NCBI GenBank assembly: GCA_026686845.1
Contig: JAIVEN010000012.1
Location: forward strand, 28,398,501-28,462,500
Length of the DNA stretch: 64,000 bases
Reading direction: 5' to 3'
DNA from: Adenanthera pavonina
Taxonomy: Eukaryota > Streptophyta > Magnoliopsida > Fabales > Fabaceae
Both the position numbers and the translations under genes were made by a program. This document shows, piece after piece, positions 45,060-57,416 of this stretch. Each line of letters opens with the position of its first letter. Position 1 is the stretch's first letter. Below the pieces are notes generated by a model. The model was not told the origin of the DNA, searched no databases, and saw nothing but the letters and a program-made list of their open reading frames with translations.

Positions 45060-47520
45060 GTAAAAAAGGGTGGCTGAATGAAACAATTCCAATGTGATTC
45101 GGAAAGTTTAGCAGTTGAATTAAATTACGATGTAGGGGTTGGTTGAAATACTCACTGTACTCGATTCTAAATATGAAATATTTTTTAGAAGTAAAGTTTG
45201 GTAAAAAAAAAAAATTATAGTTTTTTATTTAATATATATTAATATACCAAAAGTAAAATTTTTTTTTTGTATTAAAAAGGAGAATGGGTTAAGTGTATTA
45301 AGTAAAAAAGGGAGGCTGGGGCTAAAAAACGATTATAGTATTAATTCCCATTTTAACGTTGGCCGGGTCAAAGTTGAGTCGTCACGAGAGAATCAAAGAA
45401 TTGAAATTTTGGATTTGGAAAGTTATTTAACTACAATATAATATTCAGTTCATTCAAATCAATAATATAATAATAGTATTTGTGTGCATAATCTTATGAC
45501 TTCGTGTACTTATACAAAGTTATTTATATTTAAATATAAAGATATCGAAATTGTGCGTTGTAGTTTTTCTTGATTTTTATATAATATATTAATATACAAA
45601 GTTGAAAATAAGCACAATAAAAAGGTTTGAATCCTAATCACTTATCATTTTGCTTTCATACTTTTTTTCATACAACTAGAATTTGGACTCGTGCAATACA
45701 CGGAAAGTTCATATATTGCTTATAAAATTAAAAAATATAAATGTAAAAGTATATAAAAATTATGAATATCAAATAAATTTTACAAATAAATATATATTAT
45801 TAAATGTAATAATGTGGAGACTAATAATTTTGATGGTTCATCTATTTATTAATTTTTTTTACATCCAGTTATGCAAGAAAAGTAATAGCTGTAACCAAGA
45901 AATATATAAAAGTAATTGTTAATTAATGTGATAAAACATAAGTTTGTAGATCTATATTAATTACATGATTTATTTCTGATAGCATTATATATGCCAAACT
46001 TTCTAAAATTTTTGAGTAACTTTTTAGAAGAGCTTGTCTTACATCTTGATATGGTAGTATACGTCTCTATCATACACAAGTGTAAGATCTTTTAGAATTC
46101 TTAATTATAAAATTCTTTTAGAGTTTGAAAAAAAGAGTAATATAAAAACAAAGAATAGAAAGAAATCAAAGAAACTACATTCAAGATTGGAAAAATGGGA
46201 TAAATACCTCCATATTTAAATCATCCTTAACATTTTGTTACGTAGTAATCATTTCAATATGTCAAAAAAAATGTAAAACTTGCTCCCAGAAAATTACAAA
46301 TAATAATGTGATAGTGTAAAGAGAGTCACATAATATAGATTTATATAGATCCCACCGTAAATCTAGATAATCAAATTATAATTTTTTCACAAATAATATA
46401 TATAATTTTTATTTTCATATTTATCTTACATAAATCTTACTGAGGATCTAAACAATTAAATTGTGATTCTTTCATAAATATATATTTGATTTTCAAATCA
46501 AATTGTGATTTTTTTACAAATATATGTATAATTTTCTTTCCATATTATCATCATATTAAATTTAAAAAAATGAAAGCATATATAAAAAAATAAATATTAT
46601 TTAAAATATGTTGAGTTAAATTTTTCATAATTAGTATGATAATGTGAAAGTCTGAAATCGAGACAAATCATACTTTCAATTTCTAGATTCTTGCAATCCT
46701 TTTTCATTCTTTTAATTTTTCTCTAAATATTTCATTGGGTTCATGCGAATTCAATTTTATTTCATCAATATTTCCCCCTAAATTTCAATGGGATTTAAAT
46801 ATTATAAAAATTAATATAATTTTTAAAAAGGCATAAGTTATTATTTCTTTTGTGCATTAATGCACCAGAAAAATTATTTATTATATCTAAACATGTACAT
46901 GTGAAAAAAAAAAAGAATAAATATGTCATGGTCAGCCTGTGGCTGTAAGGTCAAGCCTGCTTGCAAGCAACCTTTTTTAAAAGAGAATAAATCGAAAATT
47001 TAAAAAAGAGCGGCAAAAAATTTGTAGCCTAGTGTAGATAACAGAAAGATGCAGTGCGATAAGGCAATAAATATTGATGATATCATTAATATATATATAT
47101 ATATACTCCTAACACAAAAAAATTAATTAATATCATATATATATATATATAAGAGGGTAGAGCATATTTCTATAAATGTGGCATAGTGTTAAGAGGTCTA
47201 CATATCAAGAACGAAACAACAAAGAATTAGAATTGGTGAAAGATGTAAGTATGCATGAATGCATTGTGAAATACTCTTATATATAGTGTAAATTTTGAAG
47301 GAAAGGTTATTTCAAAATATTAGAGAAAAATATATATTTTTATAATAATAAATACGGTGTTTTCAAAATACCCCTCATCAAATCAATAGATACTAATTAA
47401 TATAGTGTAAAAGAAAAAATATTAATTAAGAATAATTTTTTTAAAAAAGTATTTTACTATAAATTAAATGTCCTAATATTTAAAATTGGTGTGTAAAAAT
47501 AATTTCTTTCCTAATATTTA
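45060..47520. repeat. Module R, unit C copy, interrupted
   Basis: Starts at the uninterrupted hAT target site GTAAAAAAGGGTGGCTG and follows 4819-6239. Two private segments interrupt it: about 45676-46680 (AT-rich, begins near CTAGAATTTGGACTCGTGC) and about 46848-47325 (contains the palindrome TGCATTAATGCA and two TA runs at 47087-47107 and 47135-47151). No gene is seen in either. Confidence 0.65.
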
Positions 47521-47524
47521 AGGA

Positions 47525-48030
47525 TTCCTGGGGAGTATTAAAGTAAGGCGTAGAATTTGAGTTAGTATAAAATTTAAAAGTGATGTTGTGACATAAGCAG
47601 GGTCCAATATGGCACTGCATACACGTTCTACAATGCTTAAATGCTAACCGTGCAAAATATTTTTAGAATAACTACAATTTACACAAATGAAATTTGGATG
47701 AAAGTAAAGAAATTTACTAAAAATCTGTTAGGATGAAAAAAAAAATAATAATTAAAAATGATGATTTGATTTATAAAAAATACAAACCAAACAAGCTCCA
47801 ATCACCTTGTTCCACACAAGAAAAGCAGACAACGGGTCTTAGAAGCTCTTCGTTTGGAAGACCGATCCAGAAGCGCAGTGTCGACAGGGAAAGTTGTGTT
47901 ACGCTGCAAAAGCAACACACTGTGTGTAGGTTGTAAAAGCCAGAAGGTTGGACCTTATTAAATCACTTTCTGAGAATAGTTCGAATGAGAAAATATATGT
48001 ACATTTTGGGAGAGCTAAAAATAATCTCAG
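47525..48030 (+). repeat. Module S, unit C copy, lacks its start
   Basis: The upstream part matches 6240-6340. Then about 170 AT-rich bases replace the ATGGCAAGC... segment, and similarity resumes at TTCCACACAAGAAAAGC (47810) to 48030. The putative small gene is therefore broken here. Confidence 0.7.
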
Positions 48031-49644
48031 GTAAATGCATTTATTATTTTTTCTGCCAACAGAATGATATTGGTAGCATTTATTAACAATATAAGTTTTA
48101 TATTGTTAATAAAAATAATAATCAATAACAAATATATTAAAATTAATATTATTTTTTCTGCCAACAGAATCATATTAGATATTTTTTTAATTAAATTATA
48201 CTATTCAAATATAAAATCAGAATAAACTATTTATTGACTGAGCGTCAAATATGTATCATTATATTATTATAAATATATTATATGAAGTAAAATTAATTAT
48301 AAAATTATGTAAAAAAGAGCATATATTACTGTCAAAATTTTTTGACTGAGATTCATTCATAAATTTTTTGCTAAAATCGACCTGCTTTTTTATATTATGA
48401 TTGAAAATAGAATAAATTGTTTGAAAATAATTTTTTATATTCTGTGAGCAATAAATTTTTACTCAAAATAATATTGCAATATTAGATTATAAGGTTATAT
48501 TTTAAGTAATTTATTATTCATTTTAAATGTAAATTTCAGAATATTTTATTACATGTAATCAATAATATTGTTCTGTGGGATATATTTTCCTTTTGATGGA
48601 TTATATTCAGTAATTAAATTTTTCCAAAAGAAATACATACAAAACAACAAATTTAACAAATATAAAGAGTGGATACACAAGATGAAATTTACAAGAAAGA
48701 ATCTTTCATAGGTTGGTAAAAAAAAAAATCTTTCCTATCAGCCATAGAAATACCAAGAAAAGGAATTACAACAAAGAAAAATAAATCATTAAAATTAAGC
48801 TAAATTCAATGCACACATCCTTCAATGCTTTGATCCTCTGGACATAGTCGATGATTAATGACAAGCATCAATGGGTTTCATCTTTCATATCTGTAAAGTC
48901 AAAAGAAAGAAATAAATTTAGTTGGTTTAACAAGCAAATAGTGAAGGAGGAAAAAAGGGAATAGGAGTCGATACTTGAACTGAAACTAGAAGAAGCGGGG
49001 ACAACTTCAAAGAAAATAGAAGACCTGAAGTATCTATAAAGCAAGAAAAAAAAAGACATAAATTTGGTTGGATTAACAAGTTAGTAGTGAAGAAGAAGAA
49101 TGAACAAGCAATGAAATTGAGAAGGAAATATGAGTTAATACATGAAATATGATGAGAAGAAGAAAAAAGTTGAAAAGAAATAGGAGGCCGGAGGTAATGA
49201 AGAAGAAGAAAGAACAAAATTGAAAGAAAAGAAAATGAATGAAGGAATGGAGGGAGAAGGGATTTATAGAAAAATGGAAACTTGTAAAATTTTGAAATAA
49301 AGAAGTGGGCAAGTGTCAAAAAAAAAAAAAGGGCACCACTAATGGTGGCAACGACAAATATTTGGTGCAAAGGAGAAAGAAGCTTTCATTCTCATAAAGG
49401 AAACTTTTTTGTTTGACTTTTGAGAGCTAAACTTTTGCATTTGTACATAGCCTAGGAAAGTTTGTGTAACTTTTTGCTTTTGTTTGCAGCTATTACTTTT
49501 TTTTTATTTTTAACTATTGATTGCTTTTCTATTTTTTACATACCGTAAATGAGAAAAGAAAAACAATGAAATTAAAATGACTACAAGTAAACTAAATTTT
49601 AATTTATAAATAGTAATTTTACACTCCTTAATAGAGAAAAAAAA
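48031..49644. other. AT-rich intergenic DNA
   Basis: No supported gene. Minus-strand open stretches at 49370-48927 are phenylalanine-, serine- and leucine-rich translations of GA-rich DNA. Confidence 0.45.
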
Positions 49645-51541
49645 TTACTCTTCATGTCTCCCCTCATTCTCATCATCATAGTTATTATTATTATCTCTCA
49701 TTTGATACCTAGTATCAGATAGATCTGGTTTATATACTTCTCCATTTGCATTTTGATATTGATGAGGTGAACTTGCACTAATTGACTGCTGAAGAAGAGC
49801 CTTGTATGCATCCAATTGTTTTAGCATTTCTTCTAGTTGCTTCCTATGCTCTTTAAAATTTGAGTCCAGTGTTTGTTGAACATATTCTGAAAATTGATTC
49901 TTAAGCACATCTTCCATATGGGAGTCACAGTAATTTGGCTCTTGAGAAAATTCTTCATATCCTCTACTTGAGCTCCCATCTATTGTGTGAGACATGCTTC
50001 CCAACCCATATATAATGCCTTTATTTTTTTCCACCGGCTGCCTTAACAAATAAATCTAGACCATTTGCACTTGCTCCTTGATTTTCTGCTTCAGTTTTCT
50101 AGCTCAAATATTCATCCTAAAATACTAACATTAGAATTGAAAGAACACATCATATATTTATAAATTAATTAAGCTTAATACTTACATATACAATTTGAGA
50201 TTTTCTATCAACCCATTTGTCTTGTGTGCAATGGGTTCTTACATAAACTTCTACACATGTTGGATCTCTTCCCAATTGTTTTTTCTATATACAAAATGAA
50301 ATATTAATACTTACATTTAAAATATTGAAAATTAGTTAAAAAAATAAAGTTAAATACCAATCTTTGTGCTTGTTCTGTTGTAGATAAGGATCCCCCCTGT
50401 GTAAAGATGGACCAAATTCAGATGTAGAAGCTCTATTTTTCTTTCCTTGTTCACTACGAGCAAGAAAATCTGGACTTTTGCATGTGTCATGAAAATCTTT
50501 CCATATTGTTTCTCTGATCCATATAGGTCTATTGTCTCTTGCTTGTACCTCATAGATAAAAGTTTTCAACACAATTACCGATTTGGTCTTCCAATTTTTC
50601 CAAATTCGTTAATGATTTTCCCTACTCCAATTATTCCAATGCCATCGCTTAAGCTCAGTAGATCTTATTGAAGCATAGAGTCTTTTCAATTTTGGAGTAA
50701 TTGGTAAATAATGCATTCTTTTCCTTGGAATATCCTTACATCGTGATCTTCCATTTGGTCCACTTTCGTTATATTGAACTTCTCCACATAATTTGGACAT
50801 TGTCTGGTCTATATCATCTTTGTAATACAACATGCATCCATTAACACAAACATCAATTTTTTTAACAGATAATCCAAGTTTAGATACTAATTTCTTTGTT
50901 TGATACCAATTTTCAGGCACAACATTACTAAATGAGTAACTTTTTTTCACATAACTAGCAAATCGATTAAAATGATATTGAGACATATTGCTATCAGTTT
51001 TAATGCTTAACATTTCTACTGCAGCTGATAGCTCATATTGGTCACTACATCCTGGCCAAAGTGGTTGTTCATATGTATTCAGTAAATCATAAAATTTTTG
51101 TGCTTCCACATTTGGCTAGTCCTCAATTTGACTAGTATTATCATCATAATCTACTTCATTAACATCATGACCAACAACATCAAATATCATTCTCTCATAG
51201 CTATTATTATGTTCTTCATCAATTAGTACTTGAGATCTAGAGATAGATGTTTCAACATGTATATTACTTGGGGATGGGTAACTCTCACCATGGCATGTCC
51301 AATACCAATCTTCAGGTTGAAATCTTCTTTGATATAAATCAACTGTCACCTCATCAATAGAAGATATACTTTATTTTGGTGTTTAGAATATGGACATCTA
51401 ATATTTCTAATTTCTCCATATTCTAAACTAGGTCCTTTCTCACATGCGAAAGTATACCCCTTCTAAAAATTCGTTTGTAAATCCCTTACGTCCAAAACTT
51501 AATTTGTTATATATCCACCTTCTATGTTTAGGTATTTTCAT
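49645..51541 (-). pseudogene. CACTA (En/Spm) transposase relic, core deleted
   Basis: Read from ATG at 51541. The transposase-associated domain comes first (MKIPKHRRWIYNKLSFGRK, EFLEGV), then an acidic linker (51349-51116), then the N-terminal part of a TNP2-like protein (51109-50609: FYDLLNTYEQPLWPGCS, NWYQTKKLVSKLGLSVKKI, CVNGCMLYYKDD). The catalytic core expected next is missing, and the sequence passes into a Transposase_24/Ptta-like C-terminal region (50572-50336: WKDFHDTCKSPDFLARSEQG, KKNRAS; 50049-49645: coiled-coil-like EEMLKQLDAYKALLQQ). Frames are separated by stops and probable introns. No CACTA termini were found near it. Confidence 0.8.
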
Positions 51542-53616
51542 TTTTGAAAATTAACATAAAAAAATTTCAATTTTATTTTACTGTTATAAAATTTTATCTA
51601 TTAACATAGTACAAATATAATGTTAATGAGAGCAATAATAAAAAAAGCACTTTTATAAATTATTTATGTTTCTAAGTTTTACTGCCTATTTGTTGGCGAA
51701 AAAAAAGTATTACCCCTACTTTAAATAATTAAGAATTTGTCATGAAAACATTCAATTTATACGTACCTCACTAATACATGTAATTGTAATTGAAATTGAA
51801 GTGCAAGTGATCCGAAATTGCATCCAATTAATCCTTTTCAAAATTGTAAGGAAAGAGCAAAAGAAAGATGGAGGAGGATAAAAACCAAAATAAAGCTATG
51901 AGAAGGAAAGAGAAATAGTATATTGGATGATTGAATAAAATGGTCCAATTTATATATATATACATACATACACGCACAGTACAAATATTCTTAAACTAAA
52001 AACACCAAAAATATAATAATAAACGGTCGAATGGCTTCTTCTAAAATAAAATAATAACTACAAATTAATTGATAAATGGTACAAATATTCACATTGCTTT
52101 TTTTTTTTTTCTTTTCAATACCAAAAGAATTAGTACAAGCAAGTCACCTCAATAAAGAAATAGGGAGATGACTTGTCAAAAAAGCTGTACATCAAACATA
52201 AATGCATAAGTTGATTTTTTTTTCTTTTCAACACCAAAAATCCTAATGCAAACTTCTCTCTCTTTATATATATATATATTAAATTCAAAATTTTTACTAC
52301 GTATTAAAAATATGACAACTACAATTAATTAATAATTATTATTTTTACATATTATATCATAATTAATAAATTTCATCAATTAATTAATGAATGTTAATGT
52401 CTTATTTAATATTTAATATATTTTGATTTTTTAATGTAATTAGTATATTCTAATTTTTTCCAACTAGTATATTCTAATTCTTGAATGAACTAATAATGTA
52501 ATTTTATATAAAATTATTATAAAATAGAATATATTTAAAAATATTTATAAAAATTGATGAAGCACCCAAAAATTCTAAAAGCATAGTCAAAATCAATCTT
52601 TAAATTGAACATGGTAATGTGTGAAAACAAAGCTTCAAGAAAATGATATATGGTAACGCATTTGGTGAAAAATTAATATTTAAATTAATATATTTGATCC
52701 GATTCTGGGCTCATTTAAATGAAAAAAATACAAAGCAATAAAACTTTCTGCAGTGTGATGTTAGAGTTCGCAGCTTTTCTTTTATTTTACAAGTTTTTCT
52801 TTTTTTTTATTGAGCAAAAGTGGGGAGTGGGTCAAAAGTTGGAGAGAAAAACTTGAAAAATAGACTTAGAAATGAAGAGAGGGCATTCGGTCAGTATTGG
52901 TCAAAAAGCATCGATTAGAAATTAAGGTGTGTGGCAATTTACGTGGCATCTAAGTGGAAACATAATGTATCATATTAAAATGTATTAACTCAATCCAATT
53001 AATTTTAATCATAGGCTAGAAACTGGAAATCTAAGAAAAAAATCTCAAAATCTAAAAAAAAAATCAACTAAAAATCAAATTGTTGATATTATATCAGTAG
53101 GCGGCACCACAGCACCAGAAGTTTGGCTACAATGTGGACCTAATCTGTTTCTCCCAAGCCACGGCGGCACTATAGCAGATGACAACCCAGCCCTATTTTG
53201 TCTTGTTATGTCCCGTTTAACCAAATTTCAAGGTTTTGGGTAATGTTTGGGAGTATTTGGAAGTAGGATGTTATATCAAACCATCTCATTTAAACTTCAT
53301 GTGAGAAACAGAGAAATTTATGATTAAAATATCAATAGATGTTGCAACTTTTTAGCATGGACAATTTTAGCTCCGAATGCTTCTTCTTTTGCGCAACCTT
53401 TCTTTGTGTGAGTCCTAAAACATAAAATGACATAAAATTTATGAAAATAGGGCTGAAAAGTGCTCAAACAAACTAAATATGACCCCCAAAATAATTGATT
53501 AAAATCATACTTATTATATTCGATGGTCATATTAGACTTCAACTCATCCAAATTAAGTATCACAAGGATGACACATCTCTCATATTGAATATTTAACACA
53601 ACTACATAGTAAGGAC
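51542..53616. other. AT-rich intergenic DNA
   Basis: TA microsatellites at about 51952-51965 and 52266-52278. No gene supported. Confidence 0.45.
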
Positions 53617-53619
53617 TTA

Positions 53620-54204
53620 GGATTCATTTGGTTCTCAGTTGGTTAAAAATGAGTTTTAGTAAAATTGGTTTTGTAATGTAGTTATGATAAAAATTGGTTT
53701 TGGATTAACATGTTTATGTTTGGATTATTTATTTAAAAATTGGTTTTGACAAAACTCATAGTTTTTCTTCAAATTGATTTTAAACTCTATCCTATGATTA
53801 ATTTAATTTACTTGAACTAAAATTTAATCTTCATTTATTTAATTAGTAATAAAGTATATTTGATATAACATTTTTTTATAGGTCATGATCTATGAAAATT
53901 AAAATTTTGAAGGAATATTTTGGTCAATAGATAGAAGGAATTTTATGGAAATTTTATTTTCTTAATTTTTCTGTTTGTTCTCATTTTTGTTGGTCTATTT
54001 TTATCTGAATTTAAAATAAATACAGATAGAAATGGAGAAGGAGAACGGAAAAGTAACTATCATATGGCTTTTTCAAAACCTCCATTTTGCATCAAAAATC
54101 ATTCTTAAACGGAAAAGGAAAAATTTGCCAAACACATCCAAATCTTTATCAAACTTGATTTTGACCACAAACCAAGATTTGATAAGTGTTGCCAAAACAC
54201 ATCC
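53620..54204. mobile_element. Tourist-like MITE, 585 bp
   Basis: The left end GGATTCATTTGG and right end CCAAAACACATCC are imperfect inverted repeats, and TTA flanks both sides (53617-53619 and 54205-54207). The body has repeated AATTGGTTTT/AAACCAA words. Non-coding. Confidence 0.65.
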
Positions 54205-54207
54205 TTA

Positions 54208-55299
54208 GTTTCGAGACCACTAATTAAGTTAGTACAAATCTTTACCAGTTGAGTTGCGTGCTTGTTGGTGAAGTTTCTCAATTTTTTTGGGCCAGTAAGG
54301 TTTCCCTTATTAATTATCATATTGATAATATGACGGTTTATTTAACAATTCCTAAGCTAACTTCTTCAAATAAATAATTTCAACCAAAAAAATAAATTAA
54401 TAAATAATTTAATCGTATAACCTTTCTCTTAATTTGGTTTTTAAAAATAAAAATCTTTCGATTTGTTCCCTGAAAATATTTTCCTCCGACAATTTGCATG
54501 TTTATTTTGTTAGGAAGGTTTTTCTGAACTAACTAACAAAGGTAAAAGTAAAGTTTTAACCACTATAATTTTTATTTATTTTTAATTTGACTGCTATAAT
54601 TCAAAAAATTAGTAATAAGATATTTATAATTTTTAAATTTCGTCCCTGCTATTATGCAATCATAGCAATATTTTATTTATTTTTATTAATGTAACTAAAT
54701 ATATAGTGTCTTGATAATCTAAAAATTTGGTTTTTCTGCTTTCAAAAGAGATGTAAGTAACTATACAGATTAGAAAATAAGTCTAATAATATATTTAATA
54801 AAAATATAGGTAAGCATTATATTCATTTAAACTATAAAAACCACATTAAAAATTAAGCATTTTTCATTAATAAATGAGAGCCCATATAATTATCAATTGA
54901 TGAGGAGGATTTGCTCTTAAAAATATTTTGCAAAATTAGGCACATTTTTCTAAACAATTTATGGCTTATGAATAAGGTGGCTTATTATAAATTTTATTTA
55001 TTATATTGATTACATTGATATATTGATGGTGTAGTCTAGAGCAAACTGCACGGGGAGTTTGTGAAATTTTCCAAAACCACCATTTTGGAAAAGAAAATAA
55101 TGCTTGTTGAGTAAGACCGCATCATCAGACAATTAATTAATCATTACATGCACTTAGGAAATTTTGTTAAATAAAAAAATGATTATTTTGATTAAAAGAT
55201 TAAGGCACTAGTCGAGAGGACTGCTCGATGACCATAAAGGAGTCAAAACATTTTTGTACTAAAAAAATGTCGCTTTTTTTTTTTTCATTTCTACCTTGT
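54208..55299. other. Intergenic DNA
   Basis: No gene or repeat recognised. Confidence 0.4.
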
Positions 55300-55302
55300 A
55301 CG
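55300..55302. repeat. CACTA target-site duplication, left
   Basis: ACG, repeated at 57414-57416. Confidence 0.85.
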
Positions 55303-55323
55303 CACTACAAAAAATTTGATTTT

Positions 55324-55600
55324 TGGCGGCGACAAAAGTCGCCGCTGAAAGAAGGAATTTCACCGCCAAAAGTTTTTAGCGGCGACATTTTTGTCGCCAC
55401 CATGTCGCCGCCACAAATCCCGTTACCAAAAGTTTGGCGACGATAAAAATGTCGCCGCCAAAAGTTGACATTTAGTGGTGAAAAGAGTTGTCGCTAAAAA
55501 TATAAATTGTCGCCGCCAAATATTTCTCATTTGGCGACAACATTTAGTCGCAGCTGAAAATTTATTATTTGGCGACAACATTTAGTCGCCGCTGAAAGTC
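55324..55600. repeat. Left subterminal repeats of the CACTA element
   Basis: About eight to ten copies of GGCGACA...TGTCGCCGCCAAAAG-type units in both orientations. Confidence 0.85.
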
Positions 55601-55609
55601 GTTTCGCCA

Positions 55610-55990
55610 TGTCATCACCATGTCAGCCACTGGACCCCACCACGTAACCACCACTGGCCAGCCGCCACGTCACCACCGCCATCGGACCACCACCACCGCC
55701 GGTCGGCCGCGACGTCATCGGACCGCCGCCACGTCATCGGACCGCCAAACGGACGCCAAGTCACCACCGTCGGTCGGCCGCCGTCGGACCACCGCGACGT
55801 CATTGGACCACCGTCGCCGACCGGTCGGCCGCCGTCGGACCACCGCCGTGTCATCGGACCGCCGCCGCCGGCCGGCCCCCACCGGACCGCCGCCATGTCA
55901 TCGGACCGCCACGTCATCGGACTGCTGCCACGTCACCACCCCCAAACGGACGCCACGTCACCTCTCATATCACCACCGCCACGTCATATA
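55610..55990. repeat. GC-rich degenerate minisatellite
   Basis: Roughly 15-20 imperfect copies of CCGCCACGTCATCGGAC, many with an ACGTCA core. Open frames on both strands (for example 55620-56030 plus and 55917-55615 minus) give His/Arg/Pro- or Gly/Trp-rich low-complexity peptides and are not genes. Confidence 0.8.
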
Positions 55991-56009
55991 TTTGTTTCAA
56001 ATGTGCGTT

Positions 56010-56080
56010 CACCTTGGTTCGAACCCCTGACCTGTTGCTTGCAATGCCTTTGTGTTTACTTTTTTGCCAGTTGAGCTGAA
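56010..56080 (-). other. tRNA-like A and B box segment
   Basis: On the minus strand CAGCTCAACTGGC (56078-56066) is followed 38 bases on by GGGGTTCGAACC (56027-56016). These resemble the internal RNA polymerase III boxes of tRNA genes and tRNA-derived SINEs. No cloverleaf can be folded by eye, so it is not called a tRNA gene. Confidence 0.4.
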
Positions 56081-56089
56081 ATGCACCTG

Positions 56090-56940
56090 CAGTTTTTATT
56101 TAAGATATTTAATATATATTGTTTATCTACTCACTAATACACACATATATATTTATAAATCAATATTATTATTAAAAAACACACATATATTTTATTTTCA
56201 ATTATTAATATCGTTAAATATTTTATTTATATACATATATATTTATATTATATTTTTTATTTTATGTTATGACATATCATATATATCATATATTATATTA
56301 TTTGATAAGTTATATTATATATATGCTTAATATATATATATATAATATAATGTAATAGAAAATTGTTAAAAAATCATTAAAATAAATATTATAATTTTGA
56401 TTGTCATATGATTTTAAAAAATGCAATAAATTCAATATATTATTACTTCATCAAAATTATTATTGGTAATAAATAATATTAATATTAATTTATATGTTAA
56501 AAATATTAGAAATTAAATTAACCTAATAAGAATTCCTCCAAATATAGGGTTGATCACATTAAATAATTAGGGATTAGTTTATCTTCCTATTTTTTTTTTG
56601 GAGTTATCAATCCCTTTATGAATTAAAAAAAATTATCCTAATAAGAATAACATATTTCATTAATTAGGATTAGGAAAAGTAAAAATAAATATAGATAGAA
56701 TTCAATATTCAACATTTCAAATTTTTAATCTCCGGTAGAGATAAAGTACTTTCAAAATGTCCAGAATATTTTACATGAAAAAATAGTAAACTACTTTACC
56801 TTTAAATAAAGATACTAGATAATATAAAATATATATTAAATATCTAATTACTTATAATAAAAATGTATAAATAAAACACAATTATTATTTTAATATGTTA
56901 TTTATTAATTTTTAAAACAAAAATAGAAAAAATTTACAAA
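56090..56940. other. AT-rich interior of the CACTA element
   Basis: TA- and CATATA-rich, no coding. Confidence 0.5.
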
Positions 56941-56947
56941 ATTACCT

Positions 56948-57390
56948 TTGGCGGCGACATTAAAAAGTCGCCGCTGAAAGAGTGCTTTCAGCGGCGATTA
57001 ACCAAGTCGCCGCTGAAAGTCACTCTTTCAGCGGCAACCATTTTCAGTTGCCGCTGAAAGATAGACTTTCAGCGGCGACCATTTTCAGTCGCCGCTGAAA
57101 GTCTGTCTTTCAGTGGCGACTTGTTTAATCGCCGCTGAAAGTTAGTCTTTCAGCGGCGACTAAAAAAGGTCGCCGCTGAAAGTCCGTCTTTCAGCGGCAA
57201 CTGAAAATGGTCGCCGCTGAAAGGCTAACTTTCAGCGGCGACTTATTTGATCGCCGCGAAAACACTGACTTTCGGCGGCGACTCTTTTTGGTCGCCGCGG
57301 AAAGTGTGTTTTCAGCGGCGACTCTTTTAGTCACCGCGGAAAGTGTGTTTTCAGCGGTGACCTTTTTTTGTCGCCGCCAAAAGTCGTCAC
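56948..57390. repeat. Right subterminal palindromic array of the CACTA element
   Basis: About eleven units of about 41 bases. Each is a near-perfect palindrome: CTTTCAGCGGCGAC, 6-8 variable bases, GTCGCCGCTGAAAG. The first seven or eight are very regular; the last three nearest the end are diverged (GCCGCGAAAAC, GCCGCGGAAAG). Confidence 0.93.
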
Positions 57391-57416
57391 TTAAGATCTA
57401 TTTTTTTGTAGTGACG

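Larger units (their letters stand above)
55303..57413. mobile_element. Complete non-autonomous CACTA element, 2111 bp
   Basis: Starts CACTACAAAAAA and ends TTTTTTTGTAGTG, with a 3 bp target-site duplication ACG on both sides, the textbook arrangement for the En/Spm superfamily. Dense subterminal repeats built on GGCGGCGAC/GTCGCCGC lie at 55324-55600 and 56948-57390. The interior has no transposase: a GC-rich degenerate minisatellite (55610-55990), a tRNA-like segment (56010-56080) and AT-rich DNA (56090-56940). Mobility would need a transposase supplied elsewhere. Confidence 0.93.

Noticed and set aside
48927..49370. 147-codon hydrophobic protein on the minus strand
   Set aside because: Phe/Ser/Leu-rich translation of GA-rich DNA in several overlapping frames, no start context or relative.
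55615..56030. Overlapping long open frames on both strands
   Set aside because: They are translations of the GC-rich minisatellite, low in complexity, without domains, and inside a transposon.
56016..56078. True tRNA gene on the minus strand
   Set aside because: A- and B-box-like words are present, but no acceptor, anticodon or T stem pairs could be drawn.
56948..57390. CRISPR-like repeat array
   Set aside because: Regular palindromes with variable spacers look CRISPR-like, but the spacers are only 3-8 bases, the array sits inside a CACTA element with proper ends and target duplication, and the host is a plant.
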